Source: Nemopilema nomurai (Eukaryota > Cnidaria > Scyphozoa > Rhizostomeae > Rhizostomatidae). From it: 64,000 nucleotides of DNA. Both the position numbers and the translations under genes were made by a program. This document shows, piece by piece, positions 1 to 11,500 of this stretch; position 1 is the stretch's first letter, and each line of letters starts with the position of its first letter. A model generated the notes under the pieces. It had not been told where the DNA came from. It worked only from the letters and a program-made list of their open reading frames with translations, and searched no databases. Where the stretch lies: the NCBI GenBank assembly GCA_003864495.1, contig ML133383.1, positions 2,811,560-2,875,559 of the forward strand, given 5' to 3'.

Positions 1-3000
1 TCAGCCAGATTAGCAAACGGAAACAAATGACGCGCTTCTACATAATAAATGAACAAACTCTAACCCCATACATCCTTCCATTCCTTATGATAAATCTTGC
101 TTTTATAAATTCTTGATTTTTCAAGATTCGCGAATGCAGATACTAGTATCAAAGAAGAAATACAAGTATAAGTGCTTGCGACGTTAAGACATCAAAACCT
201 CATATTGCTTCAAATTCTATTCCCGCTTCTAAGAGTGTTTATCTCCAAATATCTTAATCTGATATACTTGCATCACGTCTGAGTTTAAGGCTTCCATCAC
301 TTCAGGAACTATTGATGTTCCTGTATTTATATTTCTGATTCTTTGAAGCCTGCGGTTGCTATGTTGTGGTTGCGGTATGTGAAAATGTGTAGAGCAAGCT
401 GAAATGTTACAGCTGCTGTTGTTATTGTTGTTGCTGTTGTGTGAATGCTTGTTCGAGGTTTTACTGCAGCAACATAAAAAGGGGTTGAGACAATTCAAGA
501 TTTGCAAAGTGAGTCCATGGATGATTGTAGAAGAGAATATTGGACAAATGACTAGCACGAGACATATTCCGATCTGATTACTATTTAAAATTACCTGATT
601 ACTTTAAGGTGACTTTGAGATTTCATATTAGCATGTTATTGAGAAAAACGGTGTTATATGAAAGTATCAACCGTTAGATTGATTCTATATGAATGTGGAT
701 ATCTTAGTTTTAGAGATAAACATAAAAACGAGTTGTTGGTATCCCTCTGTGACTATTGGTGCATTAGAAAGTTTGATCATTTGTAGCTATGACAACCAAA
801 ATTCGATCAAACGACAACCTCCTCCTCACGTAATGGTCGCTAGGCCCTTACAAATCTTGTATAATGATCTGTGATAACAACCCTTATTTTGTTATCAGCG
901 ATTGATACCTGACCACATACTAATTTTTTCTGGCCACACCCTTTAAGGTCCTTTTACGTTCATCATGGGCGGTTGAATACTCTGAGACAGTTCACCACTG
1001 CTCTGTATTAATTATTCCAAAGTCCGTACTCGTCCCTTTATGATGCAGTTCTTCACATTTGCACAACAAATCTTGATGCCAGTGACAGGCTCTTTGCACT
1101 TGTCCTTCACGCTCCTTGCAACTACACTAGATGAAAGCGAAACTAGAGGCTGTCAACTTCCTTGTTCGTTACTTTGGTTGGGTTAGTTCAGAGTTTAACA
1201 GGTTGTTCACCATTAAAGTCAAAATCACTCTTAACAGATTCTTTGCAGCTTCTCTACTTTTGTTCTTCCATTTTTAGACACAGCCAAAAGTGTTTTTAGT
1301 AACTTGAGTGTTTCATGTATCATCCAGATAGTAGTCTTAAACTTCCACTTTTTGTCATTTGACGTCATTTGTATGCAGCTTAAACCGTTTGAGTTCTATC
1401 TGGATAATAGCAACAAGCCTAATTTTACAATAAGAATTTTAATCTTTTCACTTCATATGCCGTTTGACATTTCGTACTAAAGCCCCATCTTAAACTTCTC
1501 TCCATTTAACTAAATCACTTGACTTCATAAGCTCCACTGCTTGTCCATTATAGATACCATATACCTGCATGACTGAAACCCCAAACCTCTGAATTTCATG
1601 AAGAGGTGACAACTTTTTCCCTCGTGATGATGAAGCCTCAAAGAACGCGAAAGATTCCTGCTGAACATAAACGGCCTCACCAGCCATCTAACACAAGGAG
1701 AACTTAATCTTTGAATAGTCTTGTTTGAGTTTTTGACGGGAAAATAATTTTCCCTTCAAGCGGATAGAATTTCCCCATTTAATGTTCACATCTGTCTTCA
1801 ATTTAATTGATTTTATCTTCGCGATTTCTTGCTTCTAGGAAGTGGTTCGTGGAAGACGAGGTTGAAGAACAGATCAACCAATGAATTGCAAAGAGAAACA
1901 GGGGCGCTATAAGGGGAGTCTTGTCAGTCAATGGTGCTGCAAAGTTGCTAGGCCTTTATTTGCATGGACGAGCTGAGGAGTATGGTATGAAATAGAGACA
2001 TCGATGGCGATAGTGGGAAAGAAATGGAGGCGGTAAGGAATCAGGACGCAATTTTACGCCAAGATATCCTTGTCCATCAAAGTAATACTTGGTTCAATGA
2101 CATTGCGGTGTAAATGAGTACAAGGCCTTGGAGATACACAGATATTCAGAAAATTTAGCGAGCAAAGCTTATCACACACTATGGCGAATCATTGTAATTT
2201 CGCTAATCACCTTTGGGAGTCTGTTTGCTAATCCTAATTAAGACTTCTTTGTCTCTTGCAACTGCAGCAAGAGGAACATGACCTTTTCATGTAACATAAT
2301 ACCAGTGTGATAATGGATGGGATAAGGGGTATCAGCAGATTAATCCCAGAAGTACCAAACATAGAAGTCACGAGGGGACCATGGATTCTTTCCTGAAGTA
2401 ATGTGACCGTGGCCGGGATTAAGGACATGACGTCGGAGGATATTGGAGTTTTGATTCCATTGTTCCGTTGCAGAAGAAGACCCAAGATTTCAACCAAAAC
2501 TAAGGCCATACACTTTGTAGCTTTTGTGAGACGGACTGTATTTCTCGCTACACGTGAGTATCTCATTTTTTTCTAGTATCAACAAACTATTTTCAAAATT
2601 ATGAATTGCTCTCAGTATTTGTCTTAGCTGCGGCTTCTTGCACAGGCGCCAAAAATAACCTGTTACGTGATAACGAAAGTCTGTCACAATTTTTGTGGTT
2701 AAACTCGGCAATTTGGGCCATCTGGCCATGGCCTATCGCTATTCAAAATAAACCTCAACAGATTTGTATCCAGAAAATTTCATTACTTCATATTATGGTT
2801 GATATTTACAATAATTTGACGGTGTGCGGAATCTGTGACTTCATCGCTATCATAGTTTAATCGGAGGCTCAATCGTAGAAAAAATTTTCGTGGCATTAGA
2901 TATTCTTAGTTATAAAAGCCTTAAAAAGATAAATGTGGTCTTGTAAAAAGGCTAAATTTTCAATCGTTCTAGCTAACATTGTTTTGTTCAGGGCATGTCG

Positions 3001-4050
3001 ATTCGGCATCTTATAGCTTTGGCTAAATATTCGATATTCCTTTAATTATAATAATTCACTTACGGCACTTCAAAGATTAGGCATATTAATACTGAGGCAA
3101 ATTTACTCCCATCCGTGAAGATAGAACTCAATATAAAGTTTCAGTGGATAGGCAAATTGTGTGGCAACATTTATCATAAGAAATATTTGACAGAAGAAAT
3201 GTTATTGTGAATCGAAACGATCCAGAGCCTTTCTTGTCATTCAAATAATCACGATTGCCAAACAGAATTACTAAGGCAGACAAAATCAGAAATATGTATA
3301 ATTCAGATTACTCTTCCCTCAGTTCACACCAGCACCTGAAAGTCGTTGTAACAGCCAAAACTGACTAATGTTAATTATAGCTTTCTTAAACACTCGGATA
3401 AATTTGGAGACCAACTTAGTCAAACATTAATCGTTAGTGCCTATACCTTTGCATGATTTAAATTCGTTATCTTTACATGAAGCATAACGATTCAGGATAG
3501 GGACATACCCCAAAACCCCCTCCCCCTGGCATCATTTGAACACCGTAAAACCTAATTTGAAGGCAAGTCTCCCTGTCTTCCTCTGAAAAGCAAAATAAAG
3601 CCCTATTTCAAAAGATTTGTTCTTGAGGTTCCAATGTCCCAATTCCATTACTGTCCGAAACCAAAGTGTCTTTGAAAGCTTTTGACTTCCTAGATCCTCC
3701 CTTTTGTTCCAAAACTGCCATTGTCTAAGAAAATGCCGCGTGCAATATTGAAATTGTCTATTGATGTTGCCGTTTTTCATAACCCTTCTTTAGAAGGCTC
3801 TTTAGGTACAAATAAACAGAGAAGGTGGTTCAAATCAGTTCAGTATTGAGGATGGGAAAAAACCCTTGCGAATAATGTTACAATTGAGTTCCTTTAATGC
3901 ATCGGACCCCTGTCACCTAACGTCTAGACAATACTTCGATGCCTAGTTAAGATGTCGGCTATTAGGAAGATACAGGATCAATTCAACTTTCGCACTGATC
4001 AACATAATTGTTCCTTATACTTAAGTTTTTGGTGCCAAATGTCACGATTG
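1..4050. other. intergenic, no supported gene
   Basis: No convincing gene is visible. Open frames are short, lack family resemblance and mostly overlap on both strands. A CAACAG-type low-complexity stretch (about 415-450, minus-strand reading) gives an Asn/Ser run. A 65-codon minus-strand frame at 1490-1687 starts with ATG just after an acceptor-like ttgtgttag, but I cannot identify it. Confidence 0.5.
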
Positions 4051-4059
4051 CAAAAAACA

Positions 4060-4420
4060 GTGAAAGAATGATTTTCAGCTGACTGGAGTACTTATGTATT
4101 GTACCTTCCTCGGAGTATGCAAACGTCGGAAATGACCCAAAGCTGACAAGGTGAATAGTAGCCAGTTGCGGATAATAAACAGTAGATGAGTGTGAGAATT
4201 ACGTATGATTGGCTGTCTAATTTGAGAATTGCGTATGATTGGCTGTCTAATGCGAGAATTGCGTATGATTGGCTGTCTAATGTGAGAATTGTGTATGATT
4301 GGCTGTCTAATTTGAGAATTGTGTATGATTGGCTTTCTTATGACCAATCAACGACCACTTCACACCTTCTTTGGGTACAAGTTAACAGACGAACTCTCCA
4401 TGTCGACTTAACATGTGATT
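4060..4420 (+). repeat. dispersed repeat copy 1, containing a 30-bp minisatellite
   Basis: This copy shares ordered blocks with 6130-6330 and 22310-22440. With the second copy it shares a gattggct..ccaatca core followed by a cg-ccac and ccttct tail. With the third copy it shares the block aaagctgacaag followed by an aatag-like stretch. Inside it sits a five-copy 30-bp tandem array. No transposase or clear terminal repeats were found, so it may be a non-autonomous element. Homology was judged by eye. Confidence 0.45.
4193..4342 (+). repeat. 30-bp minisatellite, five copies
   Basis: Five head-to-tail 30-bp units begin at 4193, 4223, 4253, 4283 and 4313. Each contains tgagaatt, then gtatgattggct and a tctaat-like tail, with only a few substitutions between copies. 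Because the unit is a multiple of three it produces repetitive open frames on both strands (RI.YDWLSN on the plus strand). These are by-products of the repeat, not a gene. Confidence 0.9.
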
Positions 4421-5119
4421 TTGCATAGAAATGTATACAGACATCAAAGTTCCTAATGAAAATGCATCTGCGTTTGTCCAATGAAAGGAAAATTCCATCG
4501 GTATGTGTTTTGGCGTAATCTGGGTTTTGTAAAAGGTGTTGCCCCACATGGACGTATTTTGTCGGCAAAAACAATAGCGTAGTTTTAATGAAACAACCGA
4601 AAAAAATTGTTTGCATTTCGAAAGGGATCGCCTTCCTTTTTTAAAATTTAGTAGGAAGGCGAGAGGAATAAAAAATTTTCCTTTGCCTATGAATTAAGGA
4701 AGTGTATTTGAATGGCAAAATAAGGGAATGCAAGAAATGTTTCTTACTTCAGGAACCTCATCTTATATCCAGATATTCATAAGAAACACTGCCAATTACA
4801 AGAACATTTTGTAACTTTTCCTGTTTAGCTCATTCGACTATTTTGTATTTCTTAACTTCTGTCATTAAACTGAGCATCATAGCAGGACAGAATGATGTGT
4901 TGCAAACAGAAAGGCGAATTTCGTAGTAACTTGTAGCTTCTACTGTGACGTCACATTCACTATTGCACGGCCAAATTTCCTGTCCGGACTGATTAATCTT
5001 TTTCGGCTTCAGTCAACATTTGTTCTCGTGGACAAGAACAGGCCATTCCATGAGGCGCCCATTGCAAGGCGTGCTGTTATTTGCGTCGCTGCGCAGGCAG
5101 TTCACGGCGAGCAAGGCAG

Positions 5120-5500
5120 CTGATTGCCGACCCCGCAGTGCCCGTGTCTATAAATACTCATTTCTCACGTGCAGTCTGTTTCGGCCAATATAGCCTCGGC
5201 CATGCCACAGGATTAGTTTATCAGTCATCCCATTGTCGAGGGAGCTCTTCTGCAAGCGCGAATCTGCTAATTCCCCCGCGTATTTACCGGCGGTTCTCAC
5301 CTGGCATTCATATAGGCCGTACTTCATCCCTCCCCCGCCTCGTCCTGTTTACTCCTTCTCTCAATATTTACTCCCCTTGCATTCCAGCACAAACAGTTCT
5401 CCAGCAGCACAGAGTCGACGTGCAACCACCGCTTGCAGTTTGAGTCGGGGCTGTCGAATTTTGGTGTCTATGGACGCATGTTAGGCAATACGGAAGAAGG
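5120..5500 (+). promoter_or_regulatory. candidate TATA promoter and non-coding first exon
   Basis: A GC-richer block (about 5040-5600) in AT-rich surroundings holds TATAAATA at 5149-5156. A strong splice-donor sequence, gaag|gtgagtta, has its GT at 5500-5501. Transcription from about 5180 would give a first exon of roughly 320 bases. No long ATG-initiated frame crosses it. The next supported coding region on this strand is the ankyrin gene at 14573, which is preceded by a good acceptor at 14525, so a 9-kb first intron is possible. That link is inference. Confidence 0.3.
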
Positions 5501-5501
5501 T

Positions 5502-8500
5502 GAGTTACATTGCGCACACCGCTGCCACATCTCTGCAACTGCGGCCTTGCGCTATGCCCGCAACTGCGCTTACGTCATGGGATTGCGTTATCACTAATTA
5601 AACCCTTGCCCACTAATGCCCTGATCCATTCAGCTTTCCACAACCGAGTACCAACCAGTCTTAATACCGTGACTGCCCGTACAAAGCAGTGCATTAGCGA
5701 CTTTTTTCAACCTTCATCCAAGTATCTACTTGTTTTCTTCAAAGCATGCGCCTCTACTCGTAACTTCATGCTCTTTTTGTAAACAAAAATTTATCAGCTC
5801 ACTTGATTCCACCAAATGCATTCGTTGGGTGATTGGGTCCAGAGTCCGGGAAAATTTACGGCTACACGAAGTGATTGTACAAAAATTTGCTTTCATTTTG
5901 TAATGGGGAAGGTTTTAATGATAAGGATTGCAACAAGAAAAAGGTTGAAACTTTTCTTGACTCTAGACTGGATTATTCCTCCAAGTCACAATAAAGCGCT
6001 AAATTTTCAGGCAGCATCTCTGTTTCCATAGATTTCACTCATGACAACCATTGACTCAAATTCAGTGCAATATTTGAACATGTTACGCGGATTTTTTCTT
6101 AATATGAATATAAGGAAATGATTGATCTGCACTGAAAAACGTAGGGTACTTCTTCGTCCAATACTCTACAGAGTATGCGAGTGGCTAGTTGAAAAACATT
6201 TGTCAGTTAATGATCAACTACCACTAGAGAGGCTTTGAGAGAGCGCATGATTGGCTGAGTTATAACCAATCAGCGTCCACGCATTCATTCCTTCTGAGTA
6301 AACAGCGAATTCCCTCTGTATACATAGAACGGGGTTTTGGATAAATATGAAAGCAGACTCCAAAATTCATCTCAACCAAAGGCTCGGCTTTTTGTTATTC
6401 ACTTCAAAATGGCAGCAACACTCGTCTCCAGACTCCCATCATCGATCTGAGCAAATTAGAACAATCGTCATTCTATCAAAATCATAATTGGAATTTTAAT
6501 GATACCGACGATTGCGCTTGGAATGCCAAACTTTAGAAAATGGCAACATTTCATTGGTGTCTTGGGAACCCTTGACCTGGCAGTGGCCTCAGAGCATCCA
6601 CACTGAAGCGAAGGAATGTTTCTCGATGACGTCATCATTAGGTATCTTTATAATCTAGTCGGGGTTCTGTTGACATATACTTGGGATCAGATCAACGCAG
6701 ACAGCGGGACTATTGCATCGGCAAAGGAACTTTTATCGCATGTTCACGTGGTACAACTACAAGATACTTTGGAGAACATGGTAAACATGATCATTTACTT
6801 CCGTGCAGCAGCATTGTTTACAAACAAACATGTCACTGTGAGTCTGTTTGTTTCTTAAAAGTTGATACGGATGTGTTGGATTCTTGGCATTTATTTCCAG
6901 ATTGGTTTTTCGGAAAAGTAAATCTTTGGTGCTGAAAGTTAAAAGCAGGTGCCTATAACTAAGTGGTTGGAGGGTGGGGATGGTGTGGCATGATTTCCAT
7001 ATAGAGCTTCAATTTGGTCTGTTAATACTAGTCGTATTCATCTACGTTGATTTCTAAGTATGTTCTAGAAACGGAGTACGTTTTGTGTTGTTACAGTAAA
7101 TTTTGATCGAAATTCACTGTTCGTCCCATTACACTTTTATGTTGACACGTGTCAAGTACTTGAAATTGCACAACTTCTCAAGTATCTCAAGCTTCAATCG
7201 TACACACTGAAAGGCCATATCTTCCCTATGCAATTTAAATAAACATTGCATAGAAAGGACCGCGAATTGCATAACTCACTTGATTTTCACCACGATTAGA
7301 TAGCAGCTACTTGTTGTTTCCAAATTTCTATTCGGGTGCCATTATTTGTAAACAAGACCCACCAGAGGCCACCTCATCGGGCTGGCCGAATGCATGCGTG
7401 GGCGCTTTGTTGCGGAGGATTCTTAAGAATGGCTGATTGTGCACAGAAAATGACCTCGGCAAGAGACCCTAGCCAAGTTATGACAACAACCTAGGTTTCA
7501 CAAAGCACTACATTACGAACAGGCAACACCTGGATATAGGTATTTGTACGTTTCTCAGATGCACGAGCCTGTTTTATGGGCGTCTCATTAGCAATTGAAC
7601 TTCGCGTGAACGGTTTCTCTGAACCAAAGAACCGTTTAACTTTGTCTTCGATACAACGTCGCTCGCTCACAAGATTACAGAGAATTGGACTGTGGGTTGC
7701 TCAGCCCAATTGCATCTTGGAAACCAGCAGGACCTCACAAGTCGATTTTCTGGTGGCTTTTTCGGCGATCATTGCGATAAGACAAGGAAACGAGGGTAGG
7801 ACTTGAAGCATTTTTGTGTTGATGACCAACAATCATGTATAGTTATAGTCATCTTTCAGAACCTTATTCAATAAAACTTCAATAGTTTTGGGTAAATCTT
7901 CTTCTAAATAATGTAAATTTACTTTGAAACCTGTTTGTTTTCCGATTGAGGTATGAGTTATGACGTTTTAGTGGTGAGAACATTCACACGAAACTGGTAC
8001 ATTTACGTGCTGTGCCATTTCGAGGACCACTTTTCCCCACTTACTTTGCCATTGTTTACTACCCACTTCTATGTGACATTCAGAGAAATACACCCCAATT
8101 CTATGAAATCGGACCTTGTTTGAGGTCAACTTGTATTCATGAATAAAACGATTCAACTCATTTGCGCCTGGTACTTCAGGATAAACTGTCATAACGACCA
8201 TATATGTCCAAACCTAATCGTTTGCATTCAAGTTTTAGGTACCTGGTTCCAGTTTCATTAGGCAAATATCATTGAATGAGCTTTCGCCTTTCCTAACACA
8301 CGCTTCTTCAAAACCAATTTTGCCATGGCAACTGGAGAGGGCGTTTCTCCATGCTTCCTATTAAGTTCCCTCCCTGGAATAAACACGAGGGTATCTCAAT
8401 TCTAATTCAGAAAATATTCCCAATGTGTGCTGATTCTAACACAATAGTGTCCTCAGTAACAGATCTTCTTCAAACTCCCTTCATTTTCTTTGGCCCCTTG

Positions 8501-11500
8501 CCCGGACCTTGGTGAAGTCTAAATTAACATGCTGGTATTTAGTGCGATACGGATATGTAAAACCAGAGAAATTTTTACGAGCCATTAACTTTCTGAGAAG
8601 TATGCCAATGTAAACCAATATCCTTGTTTAAAAATGAGGTTTTTGAACGAATTCCTGCGATTGGATCGCTAATGAATAAATTCTTCAAGCCATGCCGGCG
8701 TCTGCCAGAAAAGAAGATAAAAAATGTCTTAGGCTTTTTGCATATTACCCGAATTTGTCAGAAGGATTAACTGAATTCCGGTAAAATTGAGAATATTTGA
8801 TATTTCCTCTTCTGTAGACACGATAGAGGGATCCAGGAAGGGGCCTGCTCTTGAAATTATTCAATAAAATGAAGACTTATGACGGTGCAGTGCGAATCCT
8901 CTTTCCCTTGAATCAAATCCACTTTGATTCTACTGTTTCATATGACCTTTTTAATCATCAAAGGCGAAAGTAATTGTAATGATGGAAAATGGTTATAATA
9001 AGAAGCTATAATAAGAATTGCTTCGATCAAAAGGGCATGGCAGACGAATGATAACTGGAGTCCTTTCATAGTTCGACCAATGCCGGTCTTTCTTTTTTTG
9101 CGTAAACCTTATGCGGTGTAGGAAAGCTTTACCAAGAAGTTTCTTTGACGTGTCACCTTCACCAATGAGAGTGTTTGTTGAAAGAAATAGGCAATTTGCA
9201 AAGTGATAAAGTGGCAAATATTTTCTTGAAATGATAGACTTTGTTCCTGCCATAAGTTCTATTCTAAGACCTGCAATCTTCCGCTATTTGGACTTGATAT
9301 AGCTTTGGTTCTTCCCGGATGAGCCATGATTTGTGGCCGGAGGCGATATGGAATTAGCCCTCCAGCTTTTTGCCAAAGGCCTGTACAAGTGCCATAAATG
9401 TCTTTTTATCTTGATCTATTCATAAAAAGGGGTTTCTTTGCTAGCACACCCCAAGTTCCTCTCTAAAGTTTGTACCCTTTATCTCTCTACCCTCAGAAAT
9501 GTCTCGTACCCTTGTTCAGTCGCTGTTAACCAAACCTTTTTCAGTTATTAACTTAAACCAGAAGCAAGTGGCATTAAATGTCGAAAAATGTCTTTGTCCA
9601 CCTGCCCACAGGGCTCCAGACATCATGAATAAGATTTTATCGAAAATTGTATCATTTGCGATTATTGCGGTTTCGTCGACTCCAAGGTATCCGCGTGCTA
9701 CTCTTGTCACTCAAAAGCCACACCTGAATACTGTTGGTGGTCATCAGCATTACGATACTTTCATTTGGCAACATCGGCAAAATGTTGGATCTGCAGCAAA
9801 ACTAATTCATTCTTCTGTGCTGCAAGGGAAAGATTCTTTGGCAAACCAGCATTTTGTCTAATCGCAGCAAGAAGTGCGGTAATAGGCCACGGTGCCTTTA
9901 TGCGACAGCCTCCTATGGAAGTAGCCGCTGCAGCTAACTTTCTAAGTGCTTTCTCAAATTCTTTGTATCTCCTTGTTCTCTCCTTTGTTGCTCCCAAGGA
10001 CATGGGGCACTTGCAGAAACGAAATAGTGCACTTACAGAGCCTTCTAGAAGGTTGCAACATTGCTGTTAAAGATTGCCCAAAAACTAGGGTTGCAAGATA
10101 GTGTTTTAGAATTCTCTTGTGGACCATCTGACAAAGAGCAATCTTACAATACTCCAAACAATTTTGCTCTCGATTTACTGAATCGCTATTAAACCTTTCG
10201 CAGATGACGCATTGTATTGTATTGATCTGTGGTCCAGGCTAATACAACTATAGTCTTTCAGTAAACTGTTTACATTTAACTTTCCATACCTGGGCTAATT
10301 TCCAACAGAATCGGTTGAGGTTTGCATATTCAGAGATTTCCTTTGGTGTTTTTTCAAAAAGCTCTCAAATCGAACCGTTCCTGTGACGTAATTACGACAC
10401 TCAATAGTCCCTTTGTTGCCCTCACAGACAATAATTTCTATGGGTATTTTGGAAATATTCTTGGCTTCTACGTTCTATTAAAATAACTGTGGCTGCAAGC
10501 TCGAAAATATTTACTACATAATCTTTGCTTTTAGTGAGAAACTGCTCTTACTGCTGAGCCAGCTAGTTGGAAATAGTCCAGCGGTTTTGGAAAGCTTGAA
10601 GCAACCGCAGATAATTATGGGTGTTCTACGATTACAACCAATTCAATTGTGCAGCCTTTGATTTCGCTGTAGATATCCAGACCTTGATACGGCCTGTAGA
10701 TACAGTTGAAAGCGGCTGATAATGAAAATCCCGTGATTGTCTCAAAAGTTTTTATGAGACAAATGCATAAAAAGCACGTGATTTTCTGAGACACTTCTCT
10801 TGGAAAAGGACATAAAAAGCACGTGATAAACGCACTGCTCAGCGACACTCGAAGCTTCTCAAGCACTTTGGCAAATAAAGATGCATCTTGGCAGCTGACG
10901 ATACAGATCATTGGCGGCTGTACACACAGGTGAATTAAGAAATCACTTTGCACTCTTTGCGTGGCAAATTTTTCATCATTGACATTTGCAGTCGATAAAA
11001 GGCCCTTGAAACCATTGAAACTGGAGCTGAAGTGTTTTTCTTTCTTGGCTGGTTTTCATTCAATGCATGCGCAAGAAATACATTGCCAAACAAAAGCCTA
11101 GGTAGGGCGGTCTTGCATGCGTAGGCGCCTTCGCAGTCCACCAGACGTGACTCAGACACCCCTCTAACTAGTTTTACCAAGCTAATTTTGTTGTTCATAT
11201 CCTTGATATTTTTAGATATGGCTATGCAGTTTTATAATTCTGAACTCTTACCTTGAGGCTATAAAATATGGTATTGGGCTTGATCATGTTGTTTAAAGAC
11301 AGTTTAAATAATTAATCGGTTAATTATCATATCTACTTTAGGTTATAGCTTTGAAGAGTGATTTACATGATCAAAGGTCCACATATGTTGAACTACCATT
11401 TTTGTTTTTTTATTTGATTTGCTGCTTTGATAAGCAAGACATAACAGTAGCAAATTGTCTGTTAAGTACGAACAACTGAATATCGTAAAACAGAGAGGAG

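Noticed and set aside
229..610. Minus-strand frame with a hydrophobic segment ending LNCLNPFLCC, resembling a receptor helix 7
   Set aside because: No ATG start, no further helices upstream, and the rest is Asn/Ser low complexity from CAA-type repeats.
1490..1687. 65-codon minus-strand frame starting MAGEAVYVQQ
   Set aside because: It has an ATG and coding-like composition, but no family resemblance, no linked exons and no promoter. Kept as a possibility only.
7968..8201. 77-codon minus-strand frame (VYPEVPGANELNRF...)
   Set aside because: Composition looks protein-like but I found no splice partners or homology. It could be an isolated fossil.
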